Positions 27,113-37,502 of a stretch of DNA of 64,000 nt are shown piece by piece (position 1 is the stretch's first letter; the number at the start of each line of letters is the position of its first letter). The stretch is taken from contig CAWJFE010000005.1 of the NCBI GenBank assembly GCA_963842125.1, positions 2,170,001 to 2,234,000 on the forward strand, read 5' to 3'. The translations under genes were made by a program, and so were the position numbers. This stretch comes from CAWCWK01 sp963842125. Its GTDB lineage: Bacteria; Pseudomonadota; Alphaproteobacteria; Rhizobiales; CAWCWK01. Below the pieces are notes generated by a model, which saw nothing but the letters and a program-made list of their open reading frames with translations, was not told the DNA's origin and searched no databases.

Positions 27113-27577
27113 ATGACCGAACGATCGCAATCGACCCCGCCCGTTCCAGCCGTATCGGCAGACGGATATGCCGGCGATGTCGAGCCCCGCGACGTCTGGC
27201 AGGCCATGATGAGCGATCCGACGGCGCGCCTCGTCGACGTTCGCACCCGGGCCGAATGGCAGTTCACCGGCACCGCCGATCTTCGAACGCTCGACCGCGA
27301 GACCCGGCTGATCGAGTGGCAGACCTATCCCGAGGGTCGCCCCAACGCAGCCTTCGTGGACCAGCTGACCTCCGCCCTGCCCGATCGGGACGCGCCCATC
27401 TTCTTCCTCTGCCGCACCGGCGCGCGCTCGGCCTCGGCTGCCAAGGCCGCCACGGAGGCCGGCTACGCGTCGGCCTACAATATCGCGCACGGCTACGAAG
27501 GCCCGGCCGACGAGCGGGGACGACGCAGCCGCATCGCCGGCTGGCGGGCCTCCGACCTCGACTGGAGCCAGCCATGA
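27113..27577 (+). CDS. Rhodanese-like sulfurtransferase domain protein
   Basis: The 154-residue single-domain protein has RLVDVRTRAEWQFTG and the active loop FFLCRTGARS with the catalytic cysteine, followed by AYNIAHGYEGP. Rhodanese domains carry sulfur as persulfide or act as protein partners. The substrate is unknown. GGAGGG lies ten bases before the ATG. It sits 111 bp upstream of dnaA on the same strand, so the two may be partly co-transcribed. Confidence 0.9.
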   Translation: MTERSQSTPPVPAVSADGYAGDVEPRDVWQAMMSDPTARLVDVRTRAEWQFTGTADLRTLDRETRLIEWQTYPEGRPNAAFVDQLTSALPDRDAPIFFLCRTGARSASAAKAATEAGYASAYNIAHGYEGPADERGRRSRIAGWRASDLDWSQP

Positions 27578-27688
27578 CGGGACGTCGACCACCCGACGGA
27601 TAGCGGCGTGGTGAGGGGATGCGAGGCTAGCGCCTCTTGATGCGACGAGGGTTTCGGCCTTCGATGACGGGACGGACCAGGAGCGGTC

Positions 27689-29188
27689 ATGGCGGTGGAT
27701 ATGGCGACGAACACGCCACAGGAGATATGGGACCGGGTGAAGACCCGGCTGCGGCTGGAACTCGGCGAGGACGTCTTCTCTTCCTGGTTCGCGCGCGCCG
27801 ACCTCGACGCCGTCGATGGCGGCACGGTGCAGATCTCGGTGCCGACCAGGTTTCTCAAATCGTGGATCGCATCCCACTATCAGGACCGGTTGATCGAACT
27901 CTGGCGGATGCAGGACGAGACGGCGCTGCGCGTCGAGCTGCGTGTTCGCAATGCCGCCTTCGCCGTCCCCTCGACGGACGAGAAGCGCGCCGAGGCCGAG
28001 ATGCTGGCCGCGAGGCCCGACACGATCGCCGCCACCGGCACCGGAGGCCCGGCGAAGACGGCCCTCGGTCACGCCGCACCGCGCGGAGGCGGAGCCGGCA
28101 GCGGCGGCCAACGCGAGGCCGAGGCCGACGATTCGCTCGTCGGCTCGCCGCTCGATCCGCGCCTCACCTTCGAAAGCTTCTGCGTCGGCCGCTCCAACGA
28201 ATTGGCCGCCGCCGCAGCGCGCCGCGTCGCGGCCGACCGTGAGATCGCCTACAATCCCCTCATGCTCCATGCCCAGGTGGGGCTCGGCAAGACCCATCTC
28301 CTCCAGGCCATCGCCCACGAGGTGCAGGCCGGCGTCGCCAACGGTCAGCGCCCGCGCCGCATCCTCTACCTCACGGCCGAGCGCTTCATGTACCGCTTCG
28401 TCGCGGCCTTGCAGTCCAATTCCGCGCTCGCCTTCAAGGACCTGCTGCGCGGCATCGACATGCTGCTGATCGACGACGTGCAATTCCTTCAGGGGCGCAC
28501 GATGCAGGCCGAGTTCGGCCACGTCCTCAACGCGCTCCTCGATACCGGGCGGCAGGTCGTGGTGGCCGCCGACCGCTCGCCGGCCAAGCTCGACAGCCTC
28601 GACGAGCGGGTTCGCTCGCGGCTCGCCGGCGGGCTGACGGTGGAGCTCGAATCGCTCGATCTCGACCTGCGCCGCTCGATCATGAGCCACAAGGTCGACA
28701 TCGCCCGCACCCGCTACCCGCAGCTCGACATCGCCGACGAGGTGACGAGCTACGTCGCTTCCGAGATCAACGGCTCGGGTCGCGATCTCGATGGGGCGCT
28801 CACCCGGCTCCTCGCGCACAATCAGCTGACCAACGCGCCGATCACGGTCGAGCTGGCGTCGCGCACAATTCGCGATCTCGTCAACACGTCAGAGCCCCGG
28901 AAGGTGAAGATCGAGGACATCCAGAAGACGGTCGCCAAGCACTTCAACGTCAGTCGTGCCGATCTTCTCTCCGCCCGCCGCACCCGCACCGTCGTGCGCC
29001 CGCGCCAGATCGCGATGTATCTCGCCAAGCAACTCACGCCGCGCTCCCTTCCCGAGATCGGTCGCCGCTTCGGCGGGCGCGACCATACCACGGTGCTGCA
29101 CGCCGTCCGCAAGGTCGAGAGCCTGATGAAGGACGACACGATGATCGCGGACGACGTGACGACTTTGAAGCGGATGTTGGAGGGTTAG
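27689..29188 (+). CDS. dnaA: Chromosomal replication initiator protein DnaA
   Basis: The 499-residue protein has all DnaA domains. Domain I (about 1-85) includes WDRVKTRLRLELGEDVFSSWF (read in part). Domain II is a variable Gly/Ala-rich linker. The AAA+ domain III has Walker A GLGKTH near residue 200 and Walker B LLIDDVQF near 258. Domain IV has the DnaA signature RRFGGRDHTTVLHAVRKVE. It opens the replication origin at DnaA boxes. Origin position is not proven by dnaA itself, since in many Hyphomicrobiales oriC lies elsewhere. Confidence 0.98.
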   Translation: MAVDMATNTPQEIWDRVKTRLRLELGEDVFSSWFARADLDAVDGGTVQISVPTRFLKSWIASHYQDRLIELWRMQDETALRVELRVRNAAFAVPSTDEKRAEAEMLAARPDTIAATGTGGPAKTALGHAAPRGGGAGSGGQREAEADDSLVGSPLDPRLTFESFCVGRSNELAAAAARRVAADREIAYNPLMLHAQVGLGKTHLLQAIAHEVQAGVANGQRPRRILYLTAERFMYRFVAALQSNSALAFKDLLRGIDMLLIDDVQFLQGRTMQAEFGHVLNALLDTGRQVVVAADRSPAKLDSLDERVRSRLAGGLTVELESLDLDLRRSIMSHKVDIARTRYPQLDIADEVTSYVASEINGSGRDLDGALTRLLAHNQLTNAPITVELASRTIRDLVNTSEPRKVKIEDIQKTVAKHFNVSRADLLSARRTRTVVRPRQIAMYLAKQLTPRSLPEIGRRFGGRDHTTVLHAVRKVESLMKDDTMIADDVTTLKRMLEG

Positions 29189-29236
29189 GCGCGAGAGTGT
29201 GACGGCTTTTGCGGTTGTGGCGTTCTCCCCTCCACC

Positions 29237-31072
29237 TCAGCCAGCCTCGCGCAACTCTTCCAACGCCAGCCACCGCATCTCGGCGGCTTCGAGTTCCGTC
29301 TGCAATTGCGCCAGCCCCGCCGTCGCCTTCTCGAACCGGGCTGCATCGCGGGTGTAGAGTTCGGGATCGGCGAGGATCTCGTTGACCCGGCCGATCTTAC
29401 CTTCGAGCGCGGCGATCTTGTCGGGCAGACCCGTCAGCTCGTGCGACTCCTTGAAGCCGAGCCTGGGACGCTCGGGCACAGGCTTCGGCGCAGGTCTCTG
29501 CTTGGCCTTCGATGCGCCCTTCGGCTTGTAGGACGCATGCGTGCGCTGCGCCGTGATGCCCTCGCCGCGCTGGGAGATCATGTCGGAATAGCCGCCCGCA
29601 TATTCGCGCCATACGCCCTGCCCTTCGTGCATCAGCGTCGTCGTGACGACGCGGTCGAGGAAGTCGCGGTCGTGGCTGATGAGGATGAGGGTGCCGGGAT
29701 AATCCGCCAGCATCTCCTGCAGGAGGTCGAGCGTCTCCAGGTCGAGATCGTTGGTCGGCTCGTCGAGAAGAAGGAGGTTGGAGCGGCGCGCGAGGGCGCG
29801 AGCCAGCAGCAGCCGCCCCCGCTCACCGCCGGAGAGCGCCGAGACGGGCTGGCGGGCCTGATCGGGCGTGAAGAGGAAGTCCTTCAAGTAGCCGATCACG
29901 TGGCGCGGCGTGTCGCCGACCATCACGGTGTCGCCGCGCCCATCGGTCAGCACGTGCGCCAGCGTGTCGTTCTCGTCGAGCTCGGCCCGGCGCTGGTCGA
30001 GGAGGATGGTGTCGAGATTGGTGCCGAGCTTGACCGTGCCGCTGTCGGGCGCGAGCTGGCCGCAGAGGAGGTTGAGGAGCGTCGTCTTGCCCGCGCCGTT
30101 CGGCCCGACGATGCCCAGGCGATCGCCGCGGTCGATCTCGATGGTGAGGTCGCTGACGATCGGGCGATCACCATAGCGTTTCGATATCTTGCGGGCGCGT
30201 ATGACGCTCTTGCCGGACGCCTCCGAGGCCTGTGCCTCCAGCGTGCTGAGCGATTTCTGGGCGCGCTGCTTCATGGCCGAGCGGTTGTCGCGCAAGTCGC
30301 CCAGTTCACGCATCCGGCGCACGTTGCGCTTGCGGCGTGCGGTCACGCCGTAGCGGACCCAATGTTCCTCGCGGCGGATCTCCTGGGTGAGCTTGTGCGC
30401 CTCCATCTCCTCTTGCGCGAGCACCTCGTCGCGCCACGCTTCGAACGCGCCGAAGCCTTGGTCGAGCCGACGCGCGAGACCCCGGTCGATCCAGACCGTG
30501 GCCTCGGAGAGCTTGTCGAGAAAGCGTCGGTCATGGCTGATGAGGACGAGGGCCGAGCGCGTTTGCGCCAGCGTCTCTTCCAGCCATTCGATCGCGGGGA
30601 GATCGAGATGGTTGGTCGGCTCGTCGAGCATCAGGATGTCGGGATCGGGCGCCAGCGTGCGGGCGAGCGCGGCGCGCCGCGCCTCGCCGCCAGAGAGGCG
30701 GCCCGTGCCCTCCGCGCCCGTCAGACCGAGCCCCTCCATCAGCACGTCGGCCTTATACGCTTCGTCGCCCTCCGTCAGGCCGGCCAGCACATAGTCGCGC
30801 ACCGTCGCGTAGCCGGTCAGGTCGGGCTCCTGCGGGAGGTAGCGGACCGTGGTGCCGGGCTGAAGGAAGCGCACGCCCGAATCGGGCTCGACGAGGCCCG
30901 CCGCGATCTTCAGGAGCGTCGATTTGCCCGACCCGTTCCGCCCGACGACACAGAGGCGCTCGCGCGGACGCAGCTCCAACCCCGCGCCTTCCAGAAGCGG
31001 TGTGCCGCCGAAGGTGAGGCGGATGTCGTCGAGCGCGAGGAGCGGCGGCGTCGTGGAGGTGGGTCGGGCCAT
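29237..31072 (-). CDS. uup: ABC-F family ATPase, Uup type
   Basis: The 611-residue soluble protein has two ABC cassettes, with Walker A GRNGSGKST and GPNGAGKTT, signatures LSGGEARRAAL and LSGGERGRLLL, and Walker B LMLDEPTNHLDL and LLLDEPTNDLDLET. A linker separates them and a C-terminal coiled coil (about 520-605) is typical of Uup. There are no membrane segments. ABC-F proteins act on ribosomes or nucleic-acid structures; Uup binds branched DNA and affects transposon excision in E. coli. The precise role here is inferred. It is convergent with dnaA. Confidence 0.93.
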   Translation of the reverse strand: MARPTSTTPPLLALDDIRLTFGGTPLLEGAGLELRPRERLCVVGRNGSGKSTLLKIAAGLVEPDSGVRFLQPGTTVRYLPQEPDLTGYATVRDYVLAGLTEGDEAYKADVLMEGLGLTGAEGTGRLSGGEARRAALARTLAPDPDILMLDEPTNHLDLPAIEWLEETLAQTRSALVLISHDRRFLDKLSEATVWIDRGLARRLDQGFGAFEAWRDEVLAQEEMEAHKLTQEIRREEHWVRYGVTARRKRNVRRMRELGDLRDNRSAMKQRAQKSLSTLEAQASEASGKSVIRARKISKRYGDRPIVSDLTIEIDRGDRLGIVGPNGAGKTTLLNLLCGQLAPDSGTVKLGTNLDTILLDQRRAELDENDTLAHVLTDGRGDTVMVGDTPRHVIGYLKDFLFTPDQARQPVSALSGGERGRLLLARALARRSNLLLLDEPTNDLDLETLDLLQEMLADYPGTLILISHDRDFLDRVVTTTLMHEGQGVWREYAGGYSDMISQRGEGITAQRTHASYKPKGASKAKQRPAPKPVPERPRLGFKESHELTGLPDKIAALEGKIGRVNEILADPELYTRDAARFEKATAGLAQLQTELEAAEMRWLALEELREAG

Positions 31073-31277
31073 GCGGCGCTATGTAGACAGCCGATGCCCT
31101 CGTGGAAAGCGACGCTGCGAACGGCGTCATCCACAGCCATCATGGCGCGTGGCGGCGTCACGGCCTAGAGAGGCGCAGCACGCAACCCATCGAGGACCGT
31201 CATGCGCCTGATCGAACCCTTCACAGCGCCGAGGGTCGCCCCCGGACCTGCCGGCGGACTCGTGTGGAGATCCGCCC

Positions 31278-32234
31278 GTGGCTAAGGACGCCAAGACGAA
31301 GGACGCGCGGCGCCTCGATGATGCGGCGCGGGCGGCCTGGCTCTATTACGTCGCCCGCAAGACGCAGGACGATATTGCGGACAGGATGAAGCTCTCGCGC
31401 CAGTCGGTGCAACGGCTCGTCTCGCGGGCCGTCGACGAAGGGCTGGTGCGGGTGCGGATCGACCATCCGACGGCGTCCTGTCTCGATCTCGCCGACGCGT
31501 TGACGCGGACCTACGGGCTGGAGCGCGCGGTCGTGACGCTGGGCGATGTCGATAGCGACACGCTCGGGCTCGCCGAAGAGGGCGCGGCCGAACTGGAGCG
31601 CTGGCTGCGAAACACCGACCCGCTCATCATCGGCATTGGTACGGGCCGCACGCTCAAGGCCGTCGTCGAGCATCTGCCGGCCATGGAGTGTCCCCACCAC
31701 CGTATCGTCTCGCTGACGGGCTCGATCGCGCCCGACGGCTCGGCCGCCTTCTACAACGTCATCTTCTCGATGGCCGATCGAGTGAAGGCGCCGCACTTCC
31801 CGCTGCCGATGCCGGTGCTCGCATCGCATGTGAAGGAGCGCGATCTCCTCCACGCCCAGCCGGCCATCCGCGCCCCGCTCGACCTCGCGGCCCAGGCCGA
31901 CGTCGCCTTTGTCGGCGTCGGCGATCTCGGTGACACCGCGCCGCTCGTCGAGGACGGCTTCCTGACCGCGCCCAAGCTAAGCGAACTGCGCGAGCGGGGC
32001 GCGGCCGGCGAGATCTGCGGCTGGCTCTTCGACCGGGACGGCGCGCTCCTCCCCGCCCCCAGCAACCAGCGCGTCGCCAGCCCGCCGCTACCAGACCCAG
32101 CCCGCACCCGCGTCATCGGCCTCGCCAAGGGCGAGCGCAAGCACGAGGCGATCCGCGCGGCACTGCGGGGTCGCCGACTGACGACCCTCATCACCGACGA
32201 GGAGACCGCGCGCTGGCTCGCCGACCATCCGTGA
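31278..32234 (+). CDS. SorC/DeoR-type sugar-responsive transcriptional regulator of the polyol operon
   Basis: The 318-residue protein has an N-terminal helix-turn-helix (KTQDDIADRMKLSRQSVQRLVSRA, residues about 28-51). The SorC sugar-phosphate-binding domain follows, with LIIGIGTGRTLKAVVEHLP, VSLTGSIAPDGS and the late VIGLAKGERKHEAIRAAL. It starts at a GTG (31278) with GGAGA before it. It directly precedes the smoE-type binding-protein gene on the same strand, so it is the likely local regulator, responding to a polyol or its phosphate. The mode of control is not visible. Confidence 0.92.
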   Translation: MAKDAKTKDARRLDDAARAAWLYYVARKTQDDIADRMKLSRQSVQRLVSRAVDEGLVRVRIDHPTASCLDLADALTRTYGLERAVVTLGDVDSDTLGLAEEGAAELERWLRNTDPLIIGIGTGRTLKAVVEHLPAMECPHHRIVSLTGSIAPDGSAAFYNVIFSMADRVKAPHFPLPMPVLASHVKERDLLHAQPAIRAPLDLAAQADVAFVGVGDLGDTAPLVEDGFLTAPKLSELRERGAAGEICGWLFDRDGALLPAPSNQRVASPPLPDPARTRVIGLAKGERKHEAIRAALRGRRLTTLITDEETARWLADHP

Positions 32235-32249
32235 GGCTGGCCGGGCCGG

Positions 32250-32332
32250 TTGACAATCCGTCCTCGTCTGCGAGTATCTGCCCAAGGACGGCGCAAATGT
32301 TCGTCCATCAAATTTTTGGGTAGGAGACACAG
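32250..32332 (+). promoter_or_regulatory. Putative promoter and operator region of the polyol operon
   Basis: TTGACA at 32250-32255 is a perfect -35 word; a weak -10 candidate TATCTG follows at 32275-32280 with long spacing. Between it and the smoE ATG lie the words CAAATGTT and CAAATTTT, an imperfect direct repeat in an AT-richer patch that could be an operator. AGGAGA before the ATG is a good ribosome site. Binding by the SorC regulator is inference. Confidence 0.45.
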
Positions 32333-33640
32333 ATGTTGAGAACGTTTCTCTTGGGCGGTGCGTCCGCGCTTGCCTTCACGTCTTTCGCTGCGGCCGAGAC
32401 GTTGACGATCGCCACCGTGAACAACGGCGACATGATCCGCATGCAGGGTCTGACCGAGGATTTCACGGCTGCGAACCCCGATATCGAGCTCGAGTGGGTG
32501 ACGCTCGAGGAGAACGTGCTCCGACAGCGCGTCACGCAGGATGTCGCCACGAAGGGCGGCCAGTTCGACGTCATGACGATCGGCACCTACGAGGTTCCGA
32601 TCTGGGCCGCGCAGGGCTGGCTCGTACCGCTCGAGAATCTGGGCGAGGACTACGACGTCGACGATCTCCTGCCGTCGATCCGCGCGGGCCTTTCCTATGA
32701 GGACACGCTCTACGCGGCGCCGTTCTACGCCGAGTCGTCGATGGTCATGTACCGAACCGACCTCTTCGAGGCCGCCGGCATCGACATGCCGGACGATCCG
32801 ACCTGGGAGTTCATCGCGGACGCCGCGCGCAAGGTGACCGACAAGGACAACGAGATCTACGGCATCTGCCTGCGCGGCAAGGCCGGCTGGGGCGAGAACG
32901 CGGCCTTCATCACCGCCATGTCGAACTCCTTCGGCGCACGCTGGTTCGACGAGGAGTGGAACGCGCAGTTCGACAGCCCGGAATGGGCCGAGACGCTCAA
33001 CTTCTATCTCGACCTCATGAACGACGCGGGCCCTCCCGGCGCCTCGTCCAACGGCTTCAACGAGAACCTGGCGCTCTTCCAGTCCGGCAAGTGCGGCATG
33101 TGGATCGACGCCACCGTCGCGGCCTCCTTCGTGACGAACGCCGAGGAGAGCCAGGTGGCCGACAAGGTCGGCTTCGCGCTCGCCCCCGACAACGGTCTCG
33201 GCAAGCGCAGCAACTGGCTGTGGGCATGGTCGCTCGCGATCCCGGCCGGCACCGAGAAGGCCGAAGCCGCCGAGACGTTCATCTCCTGGGCGACGTCGAA
33301 GGGCTATACCGAGCTCGTCGCGGAGAACGAAGGCTGGGCCAACGTTCCGCCCGGCACGCGCGCCTCGCTCTACGAGAACCCGGCCTATATCGAGGCTGCC
33401 GCCTTCGCCGAGATGACGAAGATGTCGATCGACTCGGCCGACCCGACGAACCCGACCGTCGACCCGGTGCCCTACACAGGCGTCCAGTTCGTCGCCATTC
33501 CGGAGTTCCAGGCGATCGGAACGGCCGTCGGTCAGCAGTTCTCCGCCGCGCTCGCCGGACAGGTGACCGCCGAGGAGGCTTTGGCCAGCGCGCAGGCGCT
33601 GACCACGCGCGAGATGCAGAAGGCCGGCTACCCGAAATAG
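32333..33640 (+). CDS. smoE: Polyol ABC transporter substrate-binding protein
   Basis: The 435-residue protein has a Sec signal peptide (MLRTFLLGGASALAFTSFAA, cleavage after AAA) and the family 1 extracellular-solute-binding fold, with GQFDVMTIGTYEVPIWAAQG, APFYAESSMVMYRTDLFEAAG (in part) and YTGVQFVAIPEFQ near the end. The context with permeases, ATPase, polyol and mannitol dehydrogenases identifies it as the sorbitol/mannitol-type binding protein. Ligand preference is inferred. A hairpin follows the gene and may stabilise its message. Confidence 0.93.
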   Translation: MLRTFLLGGASALAFTSFAAAETLTIATVNNGDMIRMQGLTEDFTAANPDIELEWVTLEENVLRQRVTQDVATKGGQFDVMTIGTYEVPIWAAQGWLVPLENLGEDYDVDDLLPSIRAGLSYEDTLYAAPFYAESSMVMYRTDLFEAAGIDMPDDPTWEFIADAARKVTDKDNEIYGICLRGKAGWGENAAFITAMSNSFGARWFDEEWNAQFDSPEWAETLNFYLDLMNDAGPPGASSNGFNENLALFQSGKCGMWIDATVAASFVTNAEESQVADKVGFALAPDNGLGKRSNWLWAWSLAIPAGTEKAEAAETFISWATSKGYTELVAENEGWANVPPGTRASLYENPAYIEAAAFAEMTKMSIDSADPTNPTVDPVPYTGVQFVAIPEFQAIGTAVGQQFSAALAGQVTAEEALASAQALTTREMQKAGYPK

Positions 33641-33671
33641 GGCACCGCCCGCGTCCCACGGGTCCCATCCC

Positions 33672-33699
33672 GACGGTTCGGTGCGATTGCCGGACCGTC
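33672..33699 (+). repeat. Stem-loop between the binding-protein and permease genes
   Basis: GACGGTTCGG (33672-33681) pairs with CCGGACCGTC (33690-33699), with one G-U pair and an eight-base loop. No T run follows, so it is more likely an mRNA-stabilising or processing hairpin than a full terminator. The remaining gap to the permease start (33700-33838) shows no other feature. Confidence 0.6.
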
Positions 33700-33838
33700 T
33701 CCCTGGGGATGCTTGCATAAGAGACGGCGCGCGTTCTCCCAGGGCGCCGTCTCCGTCTACTCTCGGTATCCGGGCCTGCGTATCGGCTCTCCCGCGCATG
33801 TACGCGCCGTGCGTCTCGTCATGAGGACCGCTCCCGCG

Positions 33839-34711
33839 ATGGCCACTCAGAACACGCAAGCCACAGCCCGCCTCATGATGGCGCCGGCCGTCATCGCGCT
33901 CCTCATCTGGATGCTCGTGCCGCTGTCGATGACGCTCTATTTCTCGGTGCTGCGCTACAATCTGCTGATGCCGGGCTCGAACGATTTCGTCGGCTTCCTC
34001 AACTATCGCTTCTTCCTCACCGATCCGGCCTTCCTGACCGCGCTCGCCAACACGCTGATCCTCGTCGGCGGCGTCCTCCTCATAAGCGTCGGCGGCGGCA
34101 TCGGGCTCGCGCTCCTGCTCGATCAGCCCTTCTGGGGCCAGGGCGTCGTGCGGCTCTTGATGATCGCGCCCTTCTTCGTCATGCCGACCGTCTCGGCGCT
34201 GGTGTGGAAGAACATGTTCATGAACCCGGTCAACGGGTTGCTGGCCGCCGTCTGGAAGTTCTTCGGGGCCGAGCCCGTTGCCTGGCTGAGTACCTACCCG
34301 CTCTTCTCGATCATCGTCATCGTCGGCTGGCAATGGCTGCCCTTCGCGACGCTCATCCTCCTCACCGCCCTCCAGTCGCTCGATCAGGAGCAGCAGGAGG
34401 CGGCCGAGATGGACGGCGCTAACGCGTTCAACCGCTTCGTCTATTTGGCGCTGCCGCATCTCGCCCGCGCGATCACGGTCGTCATCCTCATCGAGACCAT
34501 CTTCCTCCTCTCCGTCTTCGCCGAGATCCTGGTGACGACGAATGGCGGGCCGGGTCTCGCGACGACGAACCTTACCTATCTCATCTACGTTCAGGCGCTC
34601 CTTCAGTTCGATGTCGGCGGCGCGTCGGCGGGCGGCATCGTCGCCGTCGTCCTCGCCAACATCGTCGCGATCTTCCTTTTGAGGATGATCGGCAAGAACC
34701 TCGACCGATAG
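33839..34711 (+). CDS. smoF: Polyol ABC transporter permease 1
   Basis: The 290-residue inner-membrane protein has six predicted membrane segments and the permease EAA loop EAAEMDGANAFNRF, which contacts the ATPase. The N-terminal ATARLMMAPAVIALLIWMLVP matches SmoF-type proteins, which supports the ATG at 33839. A longer frame from 33713 adds about 42 unconserved residues, and an ATG at 33821 is also possible. It works with SmoG, SmoK and SmoE to import polyols. Confidence 0.92.
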   Translation: MATQNTQATARLMMAPAVIALLIWMLVPLSMTLYFSVLRYNLLMPGSNDFVGFLNYRFFLTDPAFLTALANTLILVGGVLLISVGGGIGLALLLDQPFWGQGVVRLLMIAPFFVMPTVSALVWKNMFMNPVNGLLAAVWKFFGAEPVAWLSTYPLFSIIVIVGWQWLPFATLILLTALQSLDQEQQEAAEMDGANAFNRFVYLALPHLARAITVVILIETIFLLSVFAEILVTTNGGPGLATTNLTYLIYVQALLQFDVGGASAGGIVAVVLANIVAIFLLRMIGKNLDR

Positions 34712-34721
34712 GGCCGCGATC

Positions 34722-35552
34722 ATGGCAAGAGCTGTCTCCACCCGCCGCACCGCCGTCGTCACCATCGCCGCCTGGACGGTCGGGCTCCTCCTCTTCTTCC
34801 CGATCCTCTGGACGGTGCTGACGAGCTTCAAGACCGAGCTCGACGCGATTGCCTCGCCGCCCAAGTTCTTCGTCTTCGACTGGACGCTGGAGAACTACGC
34901 GACCGTGCAGGAGCGCTCGAACTATTTCCGGCACTTCGCGAACTCGGTCATCGTCTCCTTCGGCTCGGTCATCCTCGGCCTCCTCGTCGCCATTCCGGCG
35001 GCCTGGGCGATGGCGTTCTCGCCCACGCGGCGCACGAAGGACGTGCTGATGTGGATGCTGTCGACGAAGATGCTGCCGGCCGTCGGCGTTCTCGTGCCGA
35101 TCTATCTTCTCTTCCGCGACTGGGGCCTTCTCGATACCCGCACCGGCCTCACGATCGTGCTGGCGCTCGCCAATCTGCCGATCATCGTCTGGATGCTCTA
35201 TACGTATTTCAAGGAGATCCCCGGCGACATCCTCGAGGCCGCGCGGATGGACGGAGCCGATCTCAAGGGCGAGATCTTCTACGTGCTGCTCCCGATGGCG
35301 GTGCCCGGCATCGCCTCGACGCTGCTGCTCAACGTCATCCTCGCCTGGAACGAGGCCTTCTGGACGCTCAACCTCACGGCCGCCAAGGCGGCGCCGCTGA
35401 CGGCCTTCATCGCGAGCTATTCGAGCCCCGAAGGCCTCTTCTATGCCAAGCTCTCGGCCGCCTCGACCATGGCGATCGCGCCCATCCTCATTCTGGGCTG
35501 GTTCAGCCAGAAGCAACTCGTCCGCGGCCTGACCTTCGGCGCCGTGAAATAG
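34722..35552 (+). CDS. smoG: Polyol ABC transporter permease 2
   Basis: The 276-residue inner-membrane protein begins with a membrane segment VVTIAAWTVGLLLFFPILW and has TSFKTELDAIASPP, typical of the MalG/SmoG branch. The EAA loop is EAARMDGADLKGEIFYVLLP and the end is GLTFGAVK. It starts ten bases after smoF. The following 160-bp gap holds a strong hairpin before the ATPase gene. Confidence 0.94.
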   Translation: MARAVSTRRTAVVTIAAWTVGLLLFFPILWTVLTSFKTELDAIASPPKFFVFDWTLENYATVQERSNYFRHFANSVIVSFGSVILGLLVAIPAAWAMAFSPTRRTKDVLMWMLSTKMLPAVGVLVPIYLLFRDWGLLDTRTGLTIVLALANLPIIVWMLYTYFKEIPGDILEAARMDGADLKGEIFYVLLPMAVPGIASTLLLNVILAWNEAFWTLNLTAAKAAPLTAFIASYSSPEGLFYAKLSAASTMAIAPILILGWFSQKQLVRGLTFGAVK

Positions 35553-35567
35553 ACCGATCCATCCCGC

Positions 35568-35598
35568 CGGCGCGGACCGATACCGTCGGTCCGCGCCG
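35568..35598 (+). repeat. Perfect 13-bp inverted repeat between smoG and smoK
   Basis: CGGCGCGGACCGA (35568-35580) and TCGGTCCGCGCCG (35586-35598) form a perfect 13-bp stem with a TACCG loop. There is no T run after it. Placed between the permease and ATPase genes, it may reduce read-through or protect the upstream message. The word CCGCCGGCGCG recurs near 35681, and the rest of the gap is unremarkable. Confidence 0.8.
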
Positions 35599-35712
35599 AT
35601 GGCGAAGATGCGACAGAACACCGTGTAGCTGCCGGCTGTCCCTACTGGGCAGTCCAGCGCAGACCAACCCAACCAGCCCGCCGGCGCGAGGCAACGAAGA
35701 GGATCATCGAAG

Positions 35713-36719
35713 ATGGGTGCGATCAGTCTGCGCGGCGTCGCCAAGGCCTTCGGCGACACGAAGGTCATCCACGACCTCGACCTCGATATCGAGGAAGGCG
35801 AGTTCGTCGTCTTCGTCGGCCCGTCGGGTTGCGGCAAGTCCACCCTGCTGCGGCTCATCGCCGGGCTCGAGGACGTGACGGGCGGCACGATCGAGATCGA
35901 CGGACGGGACGTCTCCCGGGCGCCGCCGGCCAAGCGCGGCCTCGCGATGGTCTTCCAGTCCTACGCGCTCTATCCGCACATGAGCGTCGCGTCCAATATC
36001 GCCTTTCCGCTGAAGATGGCGAAGATGGACAAGGCCGAGGCCGAGAGGCGCGTCGCCCATGCGGCCGACATTCTGAACCTTACGCCCTATCTCGACCGCC
36101 GGCCGGGCCAACTCTCCGGCGGTCAGCGCCAGAGGGTCGCGATCGGGCGTGCGATCGTGCGCGAGCCGGCCGCCTTCCTCTTCGACGAACCTTTGTCCAA
36201 CCTCGACGCGGCGCTCCGCGTCGGCATGCGGCTCGAGATCGCCGAACTTCATAACGCCCTGAAGACGACGATGATCTACGTCACCCACGACCAGATCGAG
36301 GCCATGACGATGGCCGACAAGATCGTCGTTCTGAATGCCGGCCGGATCGAGCAGGTGGGCTCGCCCTTGGAGCTCTACCGAAGCCCGGCCAACGCCTTCG
36401 TCGCGGGCTTCATCGGCTCGCCGCGCATGAACATTCTCGATGGCGGGCTCCTCGCACAGTCGAGCGCGCAGGCCGGCATCCGCCCGGAGCATCTCGCCAT
36501 CAGCACCGCACCCGTCGAGGCGCCGGGCACGCTTCAGGCCGTGGCCGGCGTCACCGAGCATCTGGGGTCCGACACGTTCGTGCGGGCCAATCTCTCCACC
36601 GGCGAGGCCGTGATGGCGCGTGCGAGCGGCGAGTTTCCCGTTCGCGCCGGCGACGCCGTCTGGCTGACGCCCAACCCCGAGATGCTGCACCGCTTCGGGC
36701 CGGACGGACAGGCCTTGCA

Positions 36720-36723
<4 letters not shown>
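35713..36723 (+). CDS. smoK: Polyol ABC transporter ATP-binding protein
   Basis: The 336-residue protein is an MsmK/MalK-type ATPase, with Walker A GPSGCGKST, the Q loop VFQSYALYPHMSV, signature LSGGQRQRVAIGRA, Walker B FLFDEPLSNLDA, the H loop YVTHDQIEAM, and a C-terminal TOBE regulatory domain from about 235 (GIRPEHL). It powers polyol import. Its stop overlaps the smoS start by four bases (ATGA). Confidence 0.95.

Positions 36724-37501
<778 letters not shown>

Positions 37502-37502
<1 letters not shown>

Noticed and set aside
31751..34864. Very long antisense open frame (over 1000 codons) opposite the polyol operon
   Set aside because: Its composition is typical for the antisense frame of GC-rich genes, and it lies opposite three well-identified genes. 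It shows no recognisable domain.
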